Shown in pieces: positions 14,504 through 23,717 of a stretch of DNA of 64,000 nt. A program made the translations under genes and the position numbers. This DNA comes from Caribbeanibacter sp964518305 (GTDB taxonomy: Bacteria > Gemmatimonadota > Gemmatimonadetes > Palauibacterales > Palauibacteraceae). The DNA lies in NCBI GenBank assembly GCA_964518305.1, contig CAZFDK010000007.1:25312-89311 (forward strand), read 5' to 3'. Each line of letters begins with the position of its first letter. The first letter of the stretch is position 1. The notes beneath the pieces are model-generated. The model was given only the letters and a program-made list of their open reading frames with translations, was not told where the DNA came from and made no database searches.

Positions 14504-16164
14504 GGGGAACGCGTCGAGCACCGGGCACGTCGGGCGCACAGGTCTCGGGCGCGCCAGCGGGCGCCCCTCTCCTCTTCTCGTCCCTGTACCTCCTGTATTT
14601 CGGGTCGCTCGTCGGAGTCCTGATCGGCGCTCTCGTGTCTCCCGCCGCGGCCCTCGCCCAGGACGCGGAAAACGGTCAGCGGCTGTACGAGCGGTGGTGC
14701 GCAGAGTGCCACGGGGCCGAGGGCGAGGGCGACGGCCCGGCGGCCTCGCGGATGCTGCCGCGCCCGCGGGACTTCACCGAGGCCCGCTATCAGATCCGGA
14801 CCACGGCCAGCGGCGACCTGCCGACCACCGGCGACATCATGGGTGCCATCGAGCACGGTCTCCCCGGCACGACCATGCCGGGGTGGCCGAACCTGAACCA
14901 GTCGCAGCGCCGGGACCTGACGGCCTATCTCAAGACCCTGTCGCCCTTCTTCGAGCGCCTGGGACCGCCGGATTCCCTCTCCTTCGAGAGCCCTCCCGGG
15001 GGCGGCGAGGAGGCGCTTGAGAGCGGACGCCAGGTCTACACGAAGCTCGAGTGCGACCGGTGCCACGGGAGTGCGGGGCGGGGCGACGGGCCGTCGGCGC
15101 CGACGCTCACCGACTGGCGCGACCAGCCCGTACGTGCCGCCGATCTGACACAGCCGTGGCTCTTCAACGGGGGGAGTTCCGCTGGGGAGATCCACCGGCG
15201 CTTCCTCACGGGCCTGGACGGCACGCCGATGCCCACGCAGGCCGACGCCCTGAACGCCGGGGTCGTGGACTCCGCCCAGCTCTGGGATCTTGCCTATTAC
15301 GTCCGGAGCCTCGCCCCGGAGCGGGTGCCGCCCCGGACCCGGGATGTGGTGCGGATCGAGCGGATCGGGGACGACGAGGAGCTGCCGGTGGGGCCCGAGG
15401 CCGATGCCTGGGACGACGTGGAGCGCTACTGGTTCCCCATGTCCGGACAGGTGATCGAGCAGCCCCGGCAGTTCGAGCCCATGGTGGACGGAGTCTGGGT
15501 CGAGGGAGTCCACGACGGCAGCGAGATCGCCCTCCGGGTTTCCTGGAATGACCCGTCCCAGAGTCCCGACTCGGCCTGGATGCAGTGGCAGCGTCGGGTG
15601 GCCGATGCGCTCCCCGCCGATGGGACTCCCTGGCCCACCGACTCCCTTCCGGACCGGATGGCGGTGCAGTTCCCGACGCAGATCCCCCGGGGCCGGGAGC
15701 GGCCCTACTTCCTCATGGGGTCGGCCCAGAAGCCGGTCTACCTGTGGCGCTGGAACAGCAGCCAGGGGACACGGGAGTCCACAGCCACGGGCCTGGGCAC
15801 CGCCGGTCCGCTGTCGGAGACCCGGCTGCAGGGCGAGGCCACGTGGTCGGAGGGGCGGTGGCGGGTCGTTTTCCGCCGCTCCCTGCAGGGAGAGGGAAAG
15901 AGGATCACCCTGGAGTCGGGCGCGGCCGTTCCCGTAGCGTTCTACGCCTGGGACGGCAACAACGCAGAGACGGGGAAACGTGCCGCGGTGAGCAGCTGGT
16001 ATTTCATGGTGCTGGAGGTGCCCACCGGGAGCGAGGTCTACATGGCCCCGGCGGCGATGGTCCTCCTGGTGGCCGGCTTCGGCGTGTTCGTGGCTCGACG
16101 CGCGCGGGAGCCGGAATCGCGAGGGGCCGGGACCGAGCCCGCCGACCGCGGGGCCGGAGCGTGA
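14500..16164 (+). CDS. diheme cytochrome c fused to ethylbenzene-dehydrogenase-type heme b domain
   Basis: A 554-aa exported protein. An N-terminal hydrophobic segment (about 25-53) ends at an AxA site. Two cytochrome c domains follow, with C67-x2-C70-H71 and C185-x2-C188-H189. Residues about 290-500 resemble the EB_dh domain, the heme b-binding gamma subunit of DMSO-reductase-family enzymes such as ethylbenzene dehydrogenase. A C-terminal helix (about 512-532) anchors it in the membrane. No molybdenum catalytic subunit is present here, so the EB_dh domain probably relays electrons rather than serving a dehydrogenase. GTG 14500 overlaps the upstream stop. Confidence 0.83.
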   Translation: MRGTRRAPGTSGAQVSGAPAGAPLLFSSLYLLYFGSLVGVLIGALVSPAAALAQDAENGQRLYERWCAECHGAEGEGDGPAASRMLPRPRDFTEARYQIRTTASGDLPTTGDIMGAIEHGLPGTTMPGWPNLNQSQRRDLTAYLKTLSPFFERLGPPDSLSFESPPGGGEEALESGRQVYTKLECDRCHGSAGRGDGPSAPTLTDWRDQPVRAADLTQPWLFNGGSSAGEIHRRFLTGLDGTPMPTQADALNAGVVDSAQLWDLAYYVRSLAPERVPPRTRDVVRIERIGDDEELPVGPEADAWDDVERYWFPMSGQVIEQPRQFEPMVDGVWVEGVHDGSEIALRVSWNDPSQSPDSAWMQWQRRVADALPADGTPWPTDSLPDRMAVQFPTQIPRGRERPYFLMGSAQKPVYLWRWNSSQGTRESTATGLGTAGPLSETRLQGEATWSEGRWRVVFRRSLQGEGKRITLESGAAVPVAFYAWDGNNAETGKRAAVSSWYFMVLEVPTGSEVYMAPAAMVLLVAGFGVFVARRAREPESRGAGTEPADRGAGA

Positions 16165-16267
16165 GAGATCGCGTCGAGACGGACGATGATCGCCGACGCG
16201 AGCGGGGACGCATCCGACGAGCAGAGAGACGGGCAGTCAGAAAGAGCACTCAACAGGGAGCAAACCG

Positions 16268-17170
16268 ATGAGAGCGAGCGATCTGCGCGGGTGGATTCCG
16301 GCCGCCGTGGCGGCCGTCACGGCCGCTTCCTTCGTCGCCTGCGGAGGCGGCGGGGACCAGGCGGGACAGGAGGCGGGCGGCGAGGGACAGCAGGCCGCCC
16401 AACAACAGCAGGGGCCCGTGGTGCCACCGGACTCACAGGCTTTCGTCCGGGGAGAGGTCCAGTTCGAGGGAGCGGAGCCGGAAGCCGAGTCCATCGACAT
16501 GTCGCAGGAAGCATTCTGCGCGGCCCATTACGAGGACCCGGAGCCCAGGACCCAGCACGTGGTCGTGAACGACGGCATGCTCCAGAACGCCTTCGTCTAC
16601 GTGAGAAGCGGCCTGGAGCGGAGCTTCCCGACCCCGCAGGAGGCGGCGACGCTGGACCAGGAGTTCTGCCGCTACCGGCCGCACGTGTCGGGCATGCAGG
16701 TGGGGCAGCCCCTCGAGATCGTGAACAGCGACTCCACCCTGCACAACATCAACGCCAGCCCCTCGGCCAACCGGGGCTTCAACATCAGCCAGCCGCAGGC
16801 AGGGATGACCACCACGCGCAAGTTCGCCGTGGAGGAGGTCATGGTCCCGGTGGCCTGCGACGTCCACGGGTGGATGAATGCCTATATCGGCGTGCTGCCG
16901 CACCCGTTCTACGATGTCTCCGGCGAGAACGGCTCGGTGGCCATGGACGGCCTGCCGCCCGGCGAGTACGTGATCGAGGCCTGGCACGAGCGCTACGGCG
17001 TGATGTCGGACACGGTGACGCTGGCCGCCGGCGACACTGCGTCGGTGAGCTTCACGTACAGCGCCGACATGGCGGGCGCCGAAGTGCCGCTCGGCGACCC
17101 GGTGTACCCCCACGAGCACGGCGAGGAGAGCCACGCCGCGCCGGCCGACGCCGAGGTCGGCAACCGGTGA
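16268..17170 (+). CDS. cupredoxin-domain lipoprotein
   Basis: A 300-aa lipoprotein with lipobox ending at C25 (SFVACGG). A polar linker rich in Gln and Gly follows. The body has a plastocyanin-like copper site: H159 (STLHNINAS) with C197-x2-H200-x2-M203 (CDVHGWM). A beta-sandwich of the carboxypeptidase-regulatory type (about 215-265) follows, and a His-rich tail (HEHGEESH). It lies between the cytochrome genes and the aa3 oxidase genes and would suit a membrane-tethered electron donor to subunit II. This function is inferred from the ligands and position. Confidence 0.82.
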   Translation: MRASDLRGWIPAAVAAVTAASFVACGGGGDQAGQEAGGEGQQAAQQQQGPVVPPDSQAFVRGEVQFEGAEPEAESIDMSQEAFCAAHYEDPEPRTQHVVVNDGMLQNAFVYVRSGLERSFPTPQEAATLDQEFCRYRPHVSGMQVGQPLEIVNSDSTLHNINASPSANRGFNISQPQAGMTTTRKFAVEEVMVPVACDVHGWMNAYIGVLPHPFYDVSGENGSVAMDGLPPGEYVIEAWHERYGVMSDTVTLAAGDTASVSFTYSADMAGAEVPLGDPVYPHEHGEESHAAPADAEVGNR

Positions 17171-17268
17171 TCACGGGCGCAAGGGTACGCGCCGCGACCG
17201 TGGGGACGGCTGTCCGTCCCCGCGGGTGAGGCCGGCCCGCCTGACCACGAGCACCCGGGAGGAAGCCC

Positions 17269-18054
17269 ATGGACTGGACGCTGCCGCCGAACCTGGCCGC
17301 CGGGCGGATGGCCATCGACGAGACGTACTACATCATCCTCGTCCTCACGGCCATTGCCTTCGTCCTGGTGGAGGTCGGCATTCTGTGGTTCATTTTCCGG
17401 TACCGGAACCGCGAGGCCGACTACGGTCATGGGAACAACACGGCCGAGATCATCTGGACCGCGATTCCGGCCATCGCCATGGTCTGGCTCGGCCTCCACA
17501 GCGGCGGGATCTGGTCCGAGATCAAGGGGGACTCGGTCCCCGATGACGCCTTCGATCTGGGCGTCACCGCCCGCCAGTTCGAGTGGATGATCACCTATCC
17601 CGGCGTCGACAGCGAGCTCGGCACGGCCGACGACTTCACGCTCCGCAACGACGTCCGCATCCCGGTGGACCGCGCGGTCTCGGTACGGCTCCACACCGAG
17701 GACGTCATCCATTCCTTCTTCCTCCCCTTCATGCGGGTGAAGCAGGACGCGGTGCCCGGGATGACCACGCGTACCTGGTTCGAGGCCGCGGAGACCGGCG
17801 ACTTCCAGCTGGCCTGCGCGGAGCTGTGCGGGCTGGGTCACTACCGGATGTCGGCCAGCGTGGCGGTCCTGCCGGCGGACAGCTTCGGCACGTGGTACGA
17901 GAGCCGGGCGAAGGAGGCCGCGGCGGAGGCGGACTCCTCGTTCTGGACCGAGACCCCGCCGAACACCCCCGAGACCGTCTCCGGCCTGCCCGAGGACTAC
18001 GGCGCGGAGGCAGGACCGGAGTCCGGGGGCGAGGGGAGCGGGGAGCACCAGTGA
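17269..18054 (+). CDS. ctaC: cytochrome c oxidase subunit II
   Basis: Subunit II of the aa3-type oxidase, 261 aa. Two N-terminal helices (about 22-45 and 60-80) are followed by the CuA domain with H148, C183, C187, H191 and M194 (CAELCGLGHYRM), all ligands intact. It takes electrons at the periplasmic face and passes them to subunit I. No covalent heme domain is present, so an external cytochrome or the upstream cupredoxin would be the donor. The start follows GGGAGGAAG. The last 45 residues are acidic and Gly/Pro-rich, longer than usual. Confidence 0.95.
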   Translation: MDWTLPPNLAAGRMAIDETYYIILVLTAIAFVLVEVGILWFIFRYRNREADYGHGNNTAEIIWTAIPAIAMVWLGLHSGGIWSEIKGDSVPDDAFDLGVTARQFEWMITYPGVDSELGTADDFTLRNDVRIPVDRAVSVRLHTEDVIHSFFLPFMRVKQDAVPGMTTRTWFEAAETGDFQLACAELCGLGHYRMSASVAVLPADSFGTWYESRAKEAAAEADSSFWTETPPNTPETVSGLPEDYGAEAGPESGGEGSGEHQ

Positions 18055-18088
18055 ACTCCGACTGCAACGGCACCACGAGGAGAGAGCC

Positions 18089-19897
18089 ATGGCGACGCTG
18101 ACGACCGAAGCGGCAGGCGACCCGGTCACCGGCGTGGAGCACGAGCAGTCGTTCCTGCGGAAGTACGTGTTTTCCACGGATCACAAGGTGATCGGCGTCC
18201 AGTTTCTCATCACCAGCCTCCTCTTCCTGCTCCTCGGCGGGCTGCTGGCGATGCTGATCCGGTGGCAGATCGCGGCTCCCGGCGAGCCGATCCCTCTCAT
18301 CGGGGGGATGCTGCCGGAGGCGATGGCCCCGGGCGGCATCATGCTCCCGGAGTTCTACAACTCCCTGGTCACCATGCACGGCACGTTCATGGTGTTCTTC
18401 GCCATCATACCGCTGCTGGTGGGGGTCTTCGCGAACTTCCTGATTCCGCTCCAGATCGGGGCCAGGGACATGGCGTTTCCGCGTCTGAACATGGCCTCCT
18501 TCTGGCTGGCCTTCGCCGCCGGGGTGATCATGCTCGCCGGCTTCCTGGTGGAGGGCGGCGCGGCGGGTGCCGGGTGGACGTCCTACGCCCCGCTGTCGGC
18601 GAACCCGGAGTACACCGGGGTGTCGATGGGCCAGCAGCTGTGGTGCGTGAGCCTCGTGGTGCTGGGGCTGTCGTCCATCGCCGGGTCGGTGAACTACATC
18701 ACCACGGTGATCAACAACCGGGCGGAGGGAATGACGTGGTTCCGCCTCCCGCTGTCGGTGTGGGCGCTGTTCATCACCGCGATCCTGGCCCTGCTGGCCC
18801 TGCCGATCCTCTCCGGTGCCGTGATCATGCTTCTCTTCGACCAGACCCTGGGCACCCAGTTCTTCCTGCAGTCCGGCGGCGGGCAGCCGCTTCTCTGGCA
18901 GCACCTGTTCTGGTTCTTCGGCCACCCGGAGGTCTACATCCTCATCCTCCCGGCCATGGGCATTGCGTCGGAGGTGATCGCCAACGGGTCACGGAAGCCT
19001 ATCTTCGGCTACAAGTCCATGGTCTTCGCCATGGTGGCCATCTCGTTCCTGGGCTTCATCGTCTGGGGACACCACATGTTCCAGAGCGGGATGAACCCGA
19101 CGCTGGGAACGAGCTTCATGATCTCCACGCTGGTGATCGCGGTTCCGTCGGCCATCAAGACCTTCAACTGGATGGGCACCATGTGGCGGGGGAACATCCA
19201 GCTCAGGACCTCGAACCTGTTCGGCATCGGGTTCGTGATGCTCTTCGTCATCGGCGGCCTGTCGGGCATCTACATGGCCTCGACGCCCGTGGACGTCTAC
19301 ATCCACGACACCTACTACATCGTCGCGCACATCCACTACGTGCTCTTCGGCGGCAGCCTCTTCGCCATCTTCGCCGGCATCTATTACTGGTTCCCGAAGA
19401 TGTTCGGGCGGATGATGAGCGAGACGGTGGGCAAGATCCACTTCGCCCTGACGTTCGTCTTCTTCAATCTGGCGTTCCTGCCCATGCACGAGGTGGGCCT
19501 CGGCGGGATGATGCGACGGATCTACGACGCCAGCAATTATCAGCACCTGCAGGGCATGCAGGGGCTCAACGAGTTCATCTCGTGGAGCGCGCTGGGGCTC
19601 TTCCTGGTGGGACTGATCTTCGCCGGGAACTTCATCTACGGAATGCTCTGGGGCGCGGAGGCCGAGGCGAACCCGTGGAACGCCAACACGCTGGAGTGGC
19701 AGACGCCCTCCCCGGCGATGCACGGCAACTGGCAGACCCTGCCCACGGTCTACCACGGACCGTACGAGTACAGCCACCCCGAGGTGACCGACAAGGACTG
19801 GCTGGCGCAGAACGAGCGACCGGAGGTGGTCACGCCGTACGAGGGGGAGCCCGAGGGCGCCGGATCGGCGGACGTGGCGCCGGCGGGAGCAGGATAG
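18089..19897 (+). CDS. ctaD: cytochrome c oxidase subunit I
   Basis: Catalytic subunit of an aa3-type heme-copper oxidase, 602 aa with twelve or more helices. H279-P-E-V-Y283 is the CuB ligand with the Tyr that cross-links to it; GHHMFQSG supplies the other CuB histidines, and HIHYVLFGG the heme a and a3 ligands. YKSM after the HPEVY helix is the K-channel lysine, typical of A-type oxidases. An AGGAGA ribosome site precedes ATG 18089. The gene order II-I-III-IV with heme O synthase is the classic caa3/aa3 layout. Confidence 0.97.
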   Translation: MATLTTEAAGDPVTGVEHEQSFLRKYVFSTDHKVIGVQFLITSLLFLLLGGLLAMLIRWQIAAPGEPIPLIGGMLPEAMAPGGIMLPEFYNSLVTMHGTFMVFFAIIPLLVGVFANFLIPLQIGARDMAFPRLNMASFWLAFAAGVIMLAGFLVEGGAAGAGWTSYAPLSANPEYTGVSMGQQLWCVSLVVLGLSSIAGSVNYITTVINNRAEGMTWFRLPLSVWALFITAILALLALPILSGAVIMLLFDQTLGTQFFLQSGGGQPLLWQHLFWFFGHPEVYILILPAMGIASEVIANGSRKPIFGYKSMVFAMVAISFLGFIVWGHHMFQSGMNPTLGTSFMISTLVIAVPSAIKTFNWMGTMWRGNIQLRTSNLFGIGFVMLFVIGGLSGIYMASTPVDVYIHDTYYIVAHIHYVLFGGSLFAIFAGIYYWFPKMFGRMMSETVGKIHFALTFVFFNLAFLPMHEVGLGGMMRRIYDASNYQHLQGMQGLNEFISWSALGLFLVGLIFAGNFIYGMLWGAEAEANPWNANTLEWQTPSPAMHGNWQTLPTVYHGPYEYSHPEVTDKDWLAQNERPEVVTPYEGEPEGAGSADVAPAGAG

Positions 19898-19981
19898 AGG
19901 CAGGGAGGCTAAGGGCGCGACACGCGGCGCTCCACCACGCGACGGCGGTGAGGCCGAGACTCCAGGGAAGGACGCCAGGCG

Positions 19982-20581
19982 ATGGCAGCACAGGCGACGA
20001 CGGTGACGGCGGACGCGCAGGAGACGGGGGTCGGCGCGTACGACTCCAAAGTGGGAATGTGGGTGTTTCTGGGGTCGGAGGTGATGTTCTTCACCGGGCT
20101 GATCGGGGCCTACGTCATTCTCCGCTTCGGAGCGTCCGGGACGTGGCCGCGGCCCGGCGAGGTCCTGGCCGTGCCCATCACCGCGGTCAACACGTTCATC
20201 CTGATCTGCAGCAGCGTCAGCATGGTGAAGGCCTTCGCCGCTGCGGAGGAGGGGGACCAGCGCGGGACCTGGATGTGGCTTCTGGCCACCTTCGTCATGG
20301 GGAGCGTCTTCCTCGGAATCCAGATCTACGAGTACGCGGAGCTGATCGGCCACGGCTTCCTGCCGAGCACCGGGCTCTACGGCTCCACCTTCTTCACCAT
20401 GACGGGCTTCCACGGCTTCCACGTCTTCCTGGGAGTGCTCTGCGTGGGGTTCACCACGGTGAAGGCCTACATGGGCGGGTACTCGGACGGCAGCTACCGG
20501 TCGATCGAGGTGCTCGGGCTGTACTGGCACTTCGTCGACCTCGTGTGGATCATCCTGTTCACCATCGTCTACCTGATCTGA
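19982..20581 (+). CDS. ctaE: cytochrome c oxidase subunit III
   Basis: A 199-aa, five-helix subunit III, the short bacterial form. Conserved features include KVGMWVFLGSEVMFF near the start, TGFHGFHVFLG in the middle and YWHFVDLVWIILF at the end. It stabilises subunit I and the proton path. The gene starts 84 bases after subunit I; that spacer has no gene. Confidence 0.95.
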   Translation: MAAQATTVTADAQETGVGAYDSKVGMWVFLGSEVMFFTGLIGAYVILRFGASGTWPRPGEVLAVPITAVNTFILICSSVSMVKAFAAAEEGDQRGTWMWLLATFVMGSVFLGIQIYEYAELIGHGFLPSTGLYGSTFFTMTGFHGFHVFLGVLCVGFTTVKAYMGGYSDGSYRSIEVLGLYWHFVDLVWIILFTIVYLI

Positions 20582-20621
20582 TGCGGCCGGGCCACGCCGC
20601 GAACAGCCACGGGAGGCCGAG

Positions 20622-20930
20622 ATGACCGAGAGCGACGAGACCGGGGTCGACACCCACGGGCCGGACGAGGGGGGGCGGCACCACCCCAACTACATGGCGG
20701 TGTGGGCCGGCCTGGCCGTGCTCACGCTGATCGAGGTGGGCGTGGCCTTCGTGAACCTCCCGCGCGAGGTGATCGTGCTGTCGCTCCTGGGGCTCGCCGC
20801 GTGGAAGGCCCTGCTGGTGGCCCTCTACTTCATGCATCTCCGCTTCGAGCCCGGACGGCTCGTGCTCATCGCCGCCGCCCCGCTGGCGCTGGCGCCGATC
20901 CTCGTGTTCGCCGTCATGGCGGAGTTCTGA
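20622..20930 (+). CDS. cytochrome c oxidase subunit IV (prokaryotic type)
   Basis: A 102-aa protein with three hydrophobic segments. The sequence from HHPNYMAVWAGL to ALLVALYFMHLRFEP is the typical COX4_pro signature. The N-terminal 25 residues are acidic and cytoplasmic. It starts after GGGAGGCCGAG and is followed within 12 bases by the heme O synthase gene. Confidence 0.9.
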   Translation: MTESDETGVDTHGPDEGGRHHPNYMAVWAGLAVLTLIEVGVAFVNLPREVIVLSLLGLAAWKALLVALYFMHLRFEPGRLVLIAAAPLALAPILVFAVMAEF

Positions 20931-20941
20931 GCGCTCGCGCG

Positions 20942-22327
20942 GTGAGCGGAACCTCGCCGTCGGAGCGGGTGGCCGGAAGCGCACCGGGGCTCGAACCGGC
21001 CGGACTCCCGTCCGCCTCGGACCTCCTGGCGCTCACGAAGCCGCGGATCACCCTCCTGGTGCTCGCCGTGGCCGCGGCAGGCTACCTGACGGGGGCCGGC
21101 GTCGCCCCGGTCGGGGCGATCGGGCTCTTCCACGCCCTGGCGGGGATCGCCCTGCTCGCCGGCGGGACGAACGCCCTGAACCAGGTGCTGGAGCGGGGGG
21201 CCGACGCGCGGATGCGGCGGACCCGTGAGCGTCCGCTCCCGGCCGGTAGGATGGGGGCTTCCCGCGCCGGCGTCTTCGCCGCGCTCCTCGTGCTGGGCGG
21301 GACCGCCTACCTGGCGGCGGCCGTGAACGCTGTCACGGCGGTACTGGGGCTGGTCACCGCGGCGTCCTATGCGTTCGTCTACACCCCGCTCAAGCGCAAG
21401 ACCTCGGCGTCCACGCCGGTCGGGGCCGTCTCCGGGGCGCTCCCGGCGCTCGGTGGCTGGACGGCGGCGACGGGCCGGGTGGGATCGGGCGGCCTGGCGC
21501 TCTTCGCCGTCCTCTTCCTGTGGCAGGTGCCCCATGTGCTGGCCCTGGGTCGTCTGCATCTGGACGACTACCGCCGGGCCGGCTTCAGGGTGCCGCCAGT
21601 GGGGGATCCGGGCGGGGTCCGGGGCCGCCTGCGGAGCGTCGCCTACACCGCGTTCCTGGTGCCCGTCAGCCTGTCGCTGTGGACGCCGCTGGGGCTGGCG
21701 GGGCCGGTCTACGGCGCGGCGGCGGTGCTGCTCGGCCTCGTCTTCGTCGCAGGGGCGGCCCGCTACGCCCTGCGCGGGGGGGAGGATGGAGCCCGGAGCC
21801 TGTTCGGGGCTTCGCTCCTCTACCTCCCGCTCCTGATGGTGGCTCTGGTCGCGGACGGGCCGGCGTCCGGTCACGCGCTGACCGGCGCCCTCGCATGGGC
21901 GGGGGAGACGATCTCCACGGCGTCGCCCCACGCCACGCTGAACGCCGGTCTCAACGGGGCGGCGGCCGCGGCGCTGGTGATGGGCCTCTGGTACGTGAAG
22001 CGAGGTGCGCTGCGTCGCCACCGGGCGGCCATGGGAGCGGCGGTGGCTGCCTCCGGGGCCTTCCTCCTCTCGTACGTGGTCTACCACTTCCGCGTGGGGT
22101 CGGTCTCCTATCCCGGAAGCGGGTGGTCGGAGACGGTCTATCACGCCATCCTGGGCTCCCACGCCGTCCTGGCGGCCGCGGTTGTGCCGGCGGTGGCCTT
22201 CACCCTGTATCGGGCGCTGAACGGCAGGCGGAGGGGGCACCGCAGGGTGGCGCGGTGGACCTATCCGGTCTGGCTCTACGTGTCGATCACCGGGCTCCTC
22301 GTGTATGGTATGCTGTACGGAGGATGA
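20942..22327 (+). CDS. ctaB: heme O synthase (CtaB) fused to DUF420 membrane domain
   Basis: A 461-aa fusion. Residues about 20-300 are the UbiA-type prenyltransferase that farnesylates heme B to heme O, with N-x-x-x-D-x-x-M-x-R-T-x-x-R-P (about 79-103) as the first Asp-rich motif. Residues about 325-460 match DUF420, a four-helix protein usually coded separately beside oxidase genes (HATLNAGLNG, YHILG-like segments, YVSITGLLVYGML). The join is continuous with no stop or frame change. GTG 20942 is used. Its stop overlaps the next ATG. It supplies heme A precursor for the aa3 oxidase. Confidence 0.9.
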   Translation: MSGTSPSERVAGSAPGLEPAGLPSASDLLALTKPRITLLVLAVAAAGYLTGAGVAPVGAIGLFHALAGIALLAGGTNALNQVLERGADARMRRTRERPLPAGRMGASRAGVFAALLVLGGTAYLAAAVNAVTAVLGLVTAASYAFVYTPLKRKTSASTPVGAVSGALPALGGWTAATGRVGSGGLALFAVLFLWQVPHVLALGRLHLDDYRRAGFRVPPVGDPGGVRGRLRSVAYTAFLVPVSLSLWTPLGLAGPVYGAAAVLLGLVFVAGAARYALRGGEDGARSLFGASLLYLPLLMVALVADGPASGHALTGALAWAGETISTASPHATLNAGLNGAAAAALVMGLWYVKRGALRRHRAAMGAAVAASGAFLLSYVVYHFRVGSVSYPGSGWSETVYHAILGSHAVLAAAVVPAVAFTLYRALNGRRRGHRRVARWTYPVWLYVSITGLLVYGMLYGG

Positions 22328-22656
22328 CAGGGGCGATGCTGGCGCGAATGATCGGCCGCCTGGGCGAGGCCCTGGACCCCGGAGCCGAGCGGCTGAAGTT
22401 CGGGTTCTGGGGCCTCGGGGTCCTGTTCGTCTTCCTGTTCCACGTGGCCGCGCTTCTCGAGGCCGCGGTGGGCGGGGAGCAGGGGGCGCTGGTGTGGAGC
22501 ATCCTGCTCCTCATCGCCGCGCCGGTGAGCGTGGTCGGCCTCATCGCGATCGGCTTCGCCCGCTCCGGTGGGAGGAACGGTGAGCGGATCCGAGAGAACA
22601 CCGGCGACCGGGGTGCCGAATCGAGTGTGGACAGAGGACGGGAGAAGACACGATGA
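22324..22656 (+). CDS. small membrane protein, 110 aa
   Basis: Two hydrophobic segments (about 27-45 and 58-80) follow a short amphipathic N-terminus; the C-terminal 28 residues are highly charged. No family is recognised. ATG 22324 overlaps the CtaB stop (ATGA); ATG 22336 is also possible. Its stop is four bases into the next gene. Placement suggests a subunit or assembly helper of the oxidase, without direct evidence. Confidence 0.65.
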   Translation: MTGAMLARMIGRLGEALDPGAERLKFGFWGLGVLFVFLFHVAALLEAAVGGEQGALVWSILLLIAAPVSVVGLIAIGFARSGGRNGERIRENTGDRGAESSVDRGREKTR

Positions 22657-23717
22657 CGGACGAGGCACAGAGCCTCCGCGACGGACTGGTCGCCGGCGTG
22701 GTCGCGGGGCTGGCGGTCGCGGCGTTCTTCCTCCTCGTGGACACACTCCAGGCGGATCCCCTTCGGACGCCACGGTTTCTGGCCGGCGCCATCTTCGGCG
22801 GCGAAGGGGAGGCCGGTCTGCTCCTGGTGTCGGCGTTCACCGCCGTGCACCTGGCGGTCTTCGCGATCATCGGAGGGGCGGCGCTCCTTCTGTTCCGTCT
22901 GACCGAGCTCCCCCTGAATCCTCTTACGGGTGGCGTGTACGGGCTCTTCGTCTGCACCGTGCTCTTCTACGGGTCGCTGGTGACCACGGGAATCACCGTG
23001 CTGGCGGCGCCCTCGTGGCCCGCCGTCCTCGCCGGCAATCTGCTCGGCGGCGTGGTGCTCGGCACGTACCTGCACTGGACCGGCCCGGAGCCCGGCGTCA
23101 CGGGCCTGGCGCGGCACCTGAACGAGAACAGGGTGCTGCGGGAGGGTCTCGTGTCGGGACTCCTGGGAGCAGCGGTCGTCGCCGTCTGGTTCCTGATCCT
23201 GGACGGCCTGCTGCGCCAGCCGCTGTTCACCCCGGCGGCGCTGGGGAGCCTGCTCTTCCAGGGCGTGGCCAGCCCCGAACAGGTGCGACTCACGTCGGCC
23301 ACCGTCTGGGGCTACTCGGTGGTGCACGTCGCCGCGTTCCTGCTGTTCGGCATGGTGGTCTCGGCCTTGGTGGCGCAGGCGGACCGGACGCCCTCCTTCA
23401 TCTTCGGCGTCGTGCTCCTGGGCGTCGTGTTCGAGCTGTTCTTCGTCGGACTCGTGGCGTCCCTGGGCACCTGGGTCCTGGAGGAGCTGGCGTGGTGGTC
23501 GGTCCTGGGCGGCAATCTGCTGGCGGCGATCGCCATCGGGGCGTACCTGTGGCGGCGTCACCCGGACCTGCGGCGAAGGGTGATGGAGGACGCCTTCTGG
23601 GAGGACGAGGCCGTCGCCCCGGATGCCGGCTCCGGCGGTGCACGCCAGGGACCGGCCGCCGGAGCTGAGGCCGCCGGAACGGGGCGGGATGATTCCACCG
23701 GAGAGGAGACGCGATGA
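22653..23717 (+). CDS. duplicated membrane protein, 354 aa
   Basis: An integral membrane protein with about eight helices in two similar halves. Residues about 8-160 (LRDGLVAGVVAGLAVAAFFL) and about 163-330 (LREGLVSGLLGAAVVAVWFL) align in order, each continuing with a D-rich turn, a TAVHLAVF-type or SVVHVAAF-type helix carrying His, and a GNLLGG/GNLLAA helix. This indicates an internal tandem duplication. Conserved histidines within helices could bind heme or metal, but I know no family. The C-terminus is acidic. It overlaps both neighbours by four bases. Confidence 0.72.
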   Translation: MTDEAQSLRDGLVAGVVAGLAVAAFFLLVDTLQADPLRTPRFLAGAIFGGEGEAGLLLVSAFTAVHLAVFAIIGGAALLLFRLTELPLNPLTGGVYGLFVCTVLFYGSLVTTGITVLAAPSWPAVLAGNLLGGVVLGTYLHWTGPEPGVTGLARHLNENRVLREGLVSGLLGAAVVAVWFLILDGLLRQPLFTPAALGSLLFQGVASPEQVRLTSATVWGYSVVHVAAFLLFGMVVSALVAQADRTPSFIFGVVLLGVVFELFFVGLVASLGTWVLEELAWWSVLGGNLLAAIAIGAYLWRRHPDLRRRVMEDAFWEDEAVAPDAGSGGARQGPAAGAEAAGTGRDDSTGEETR

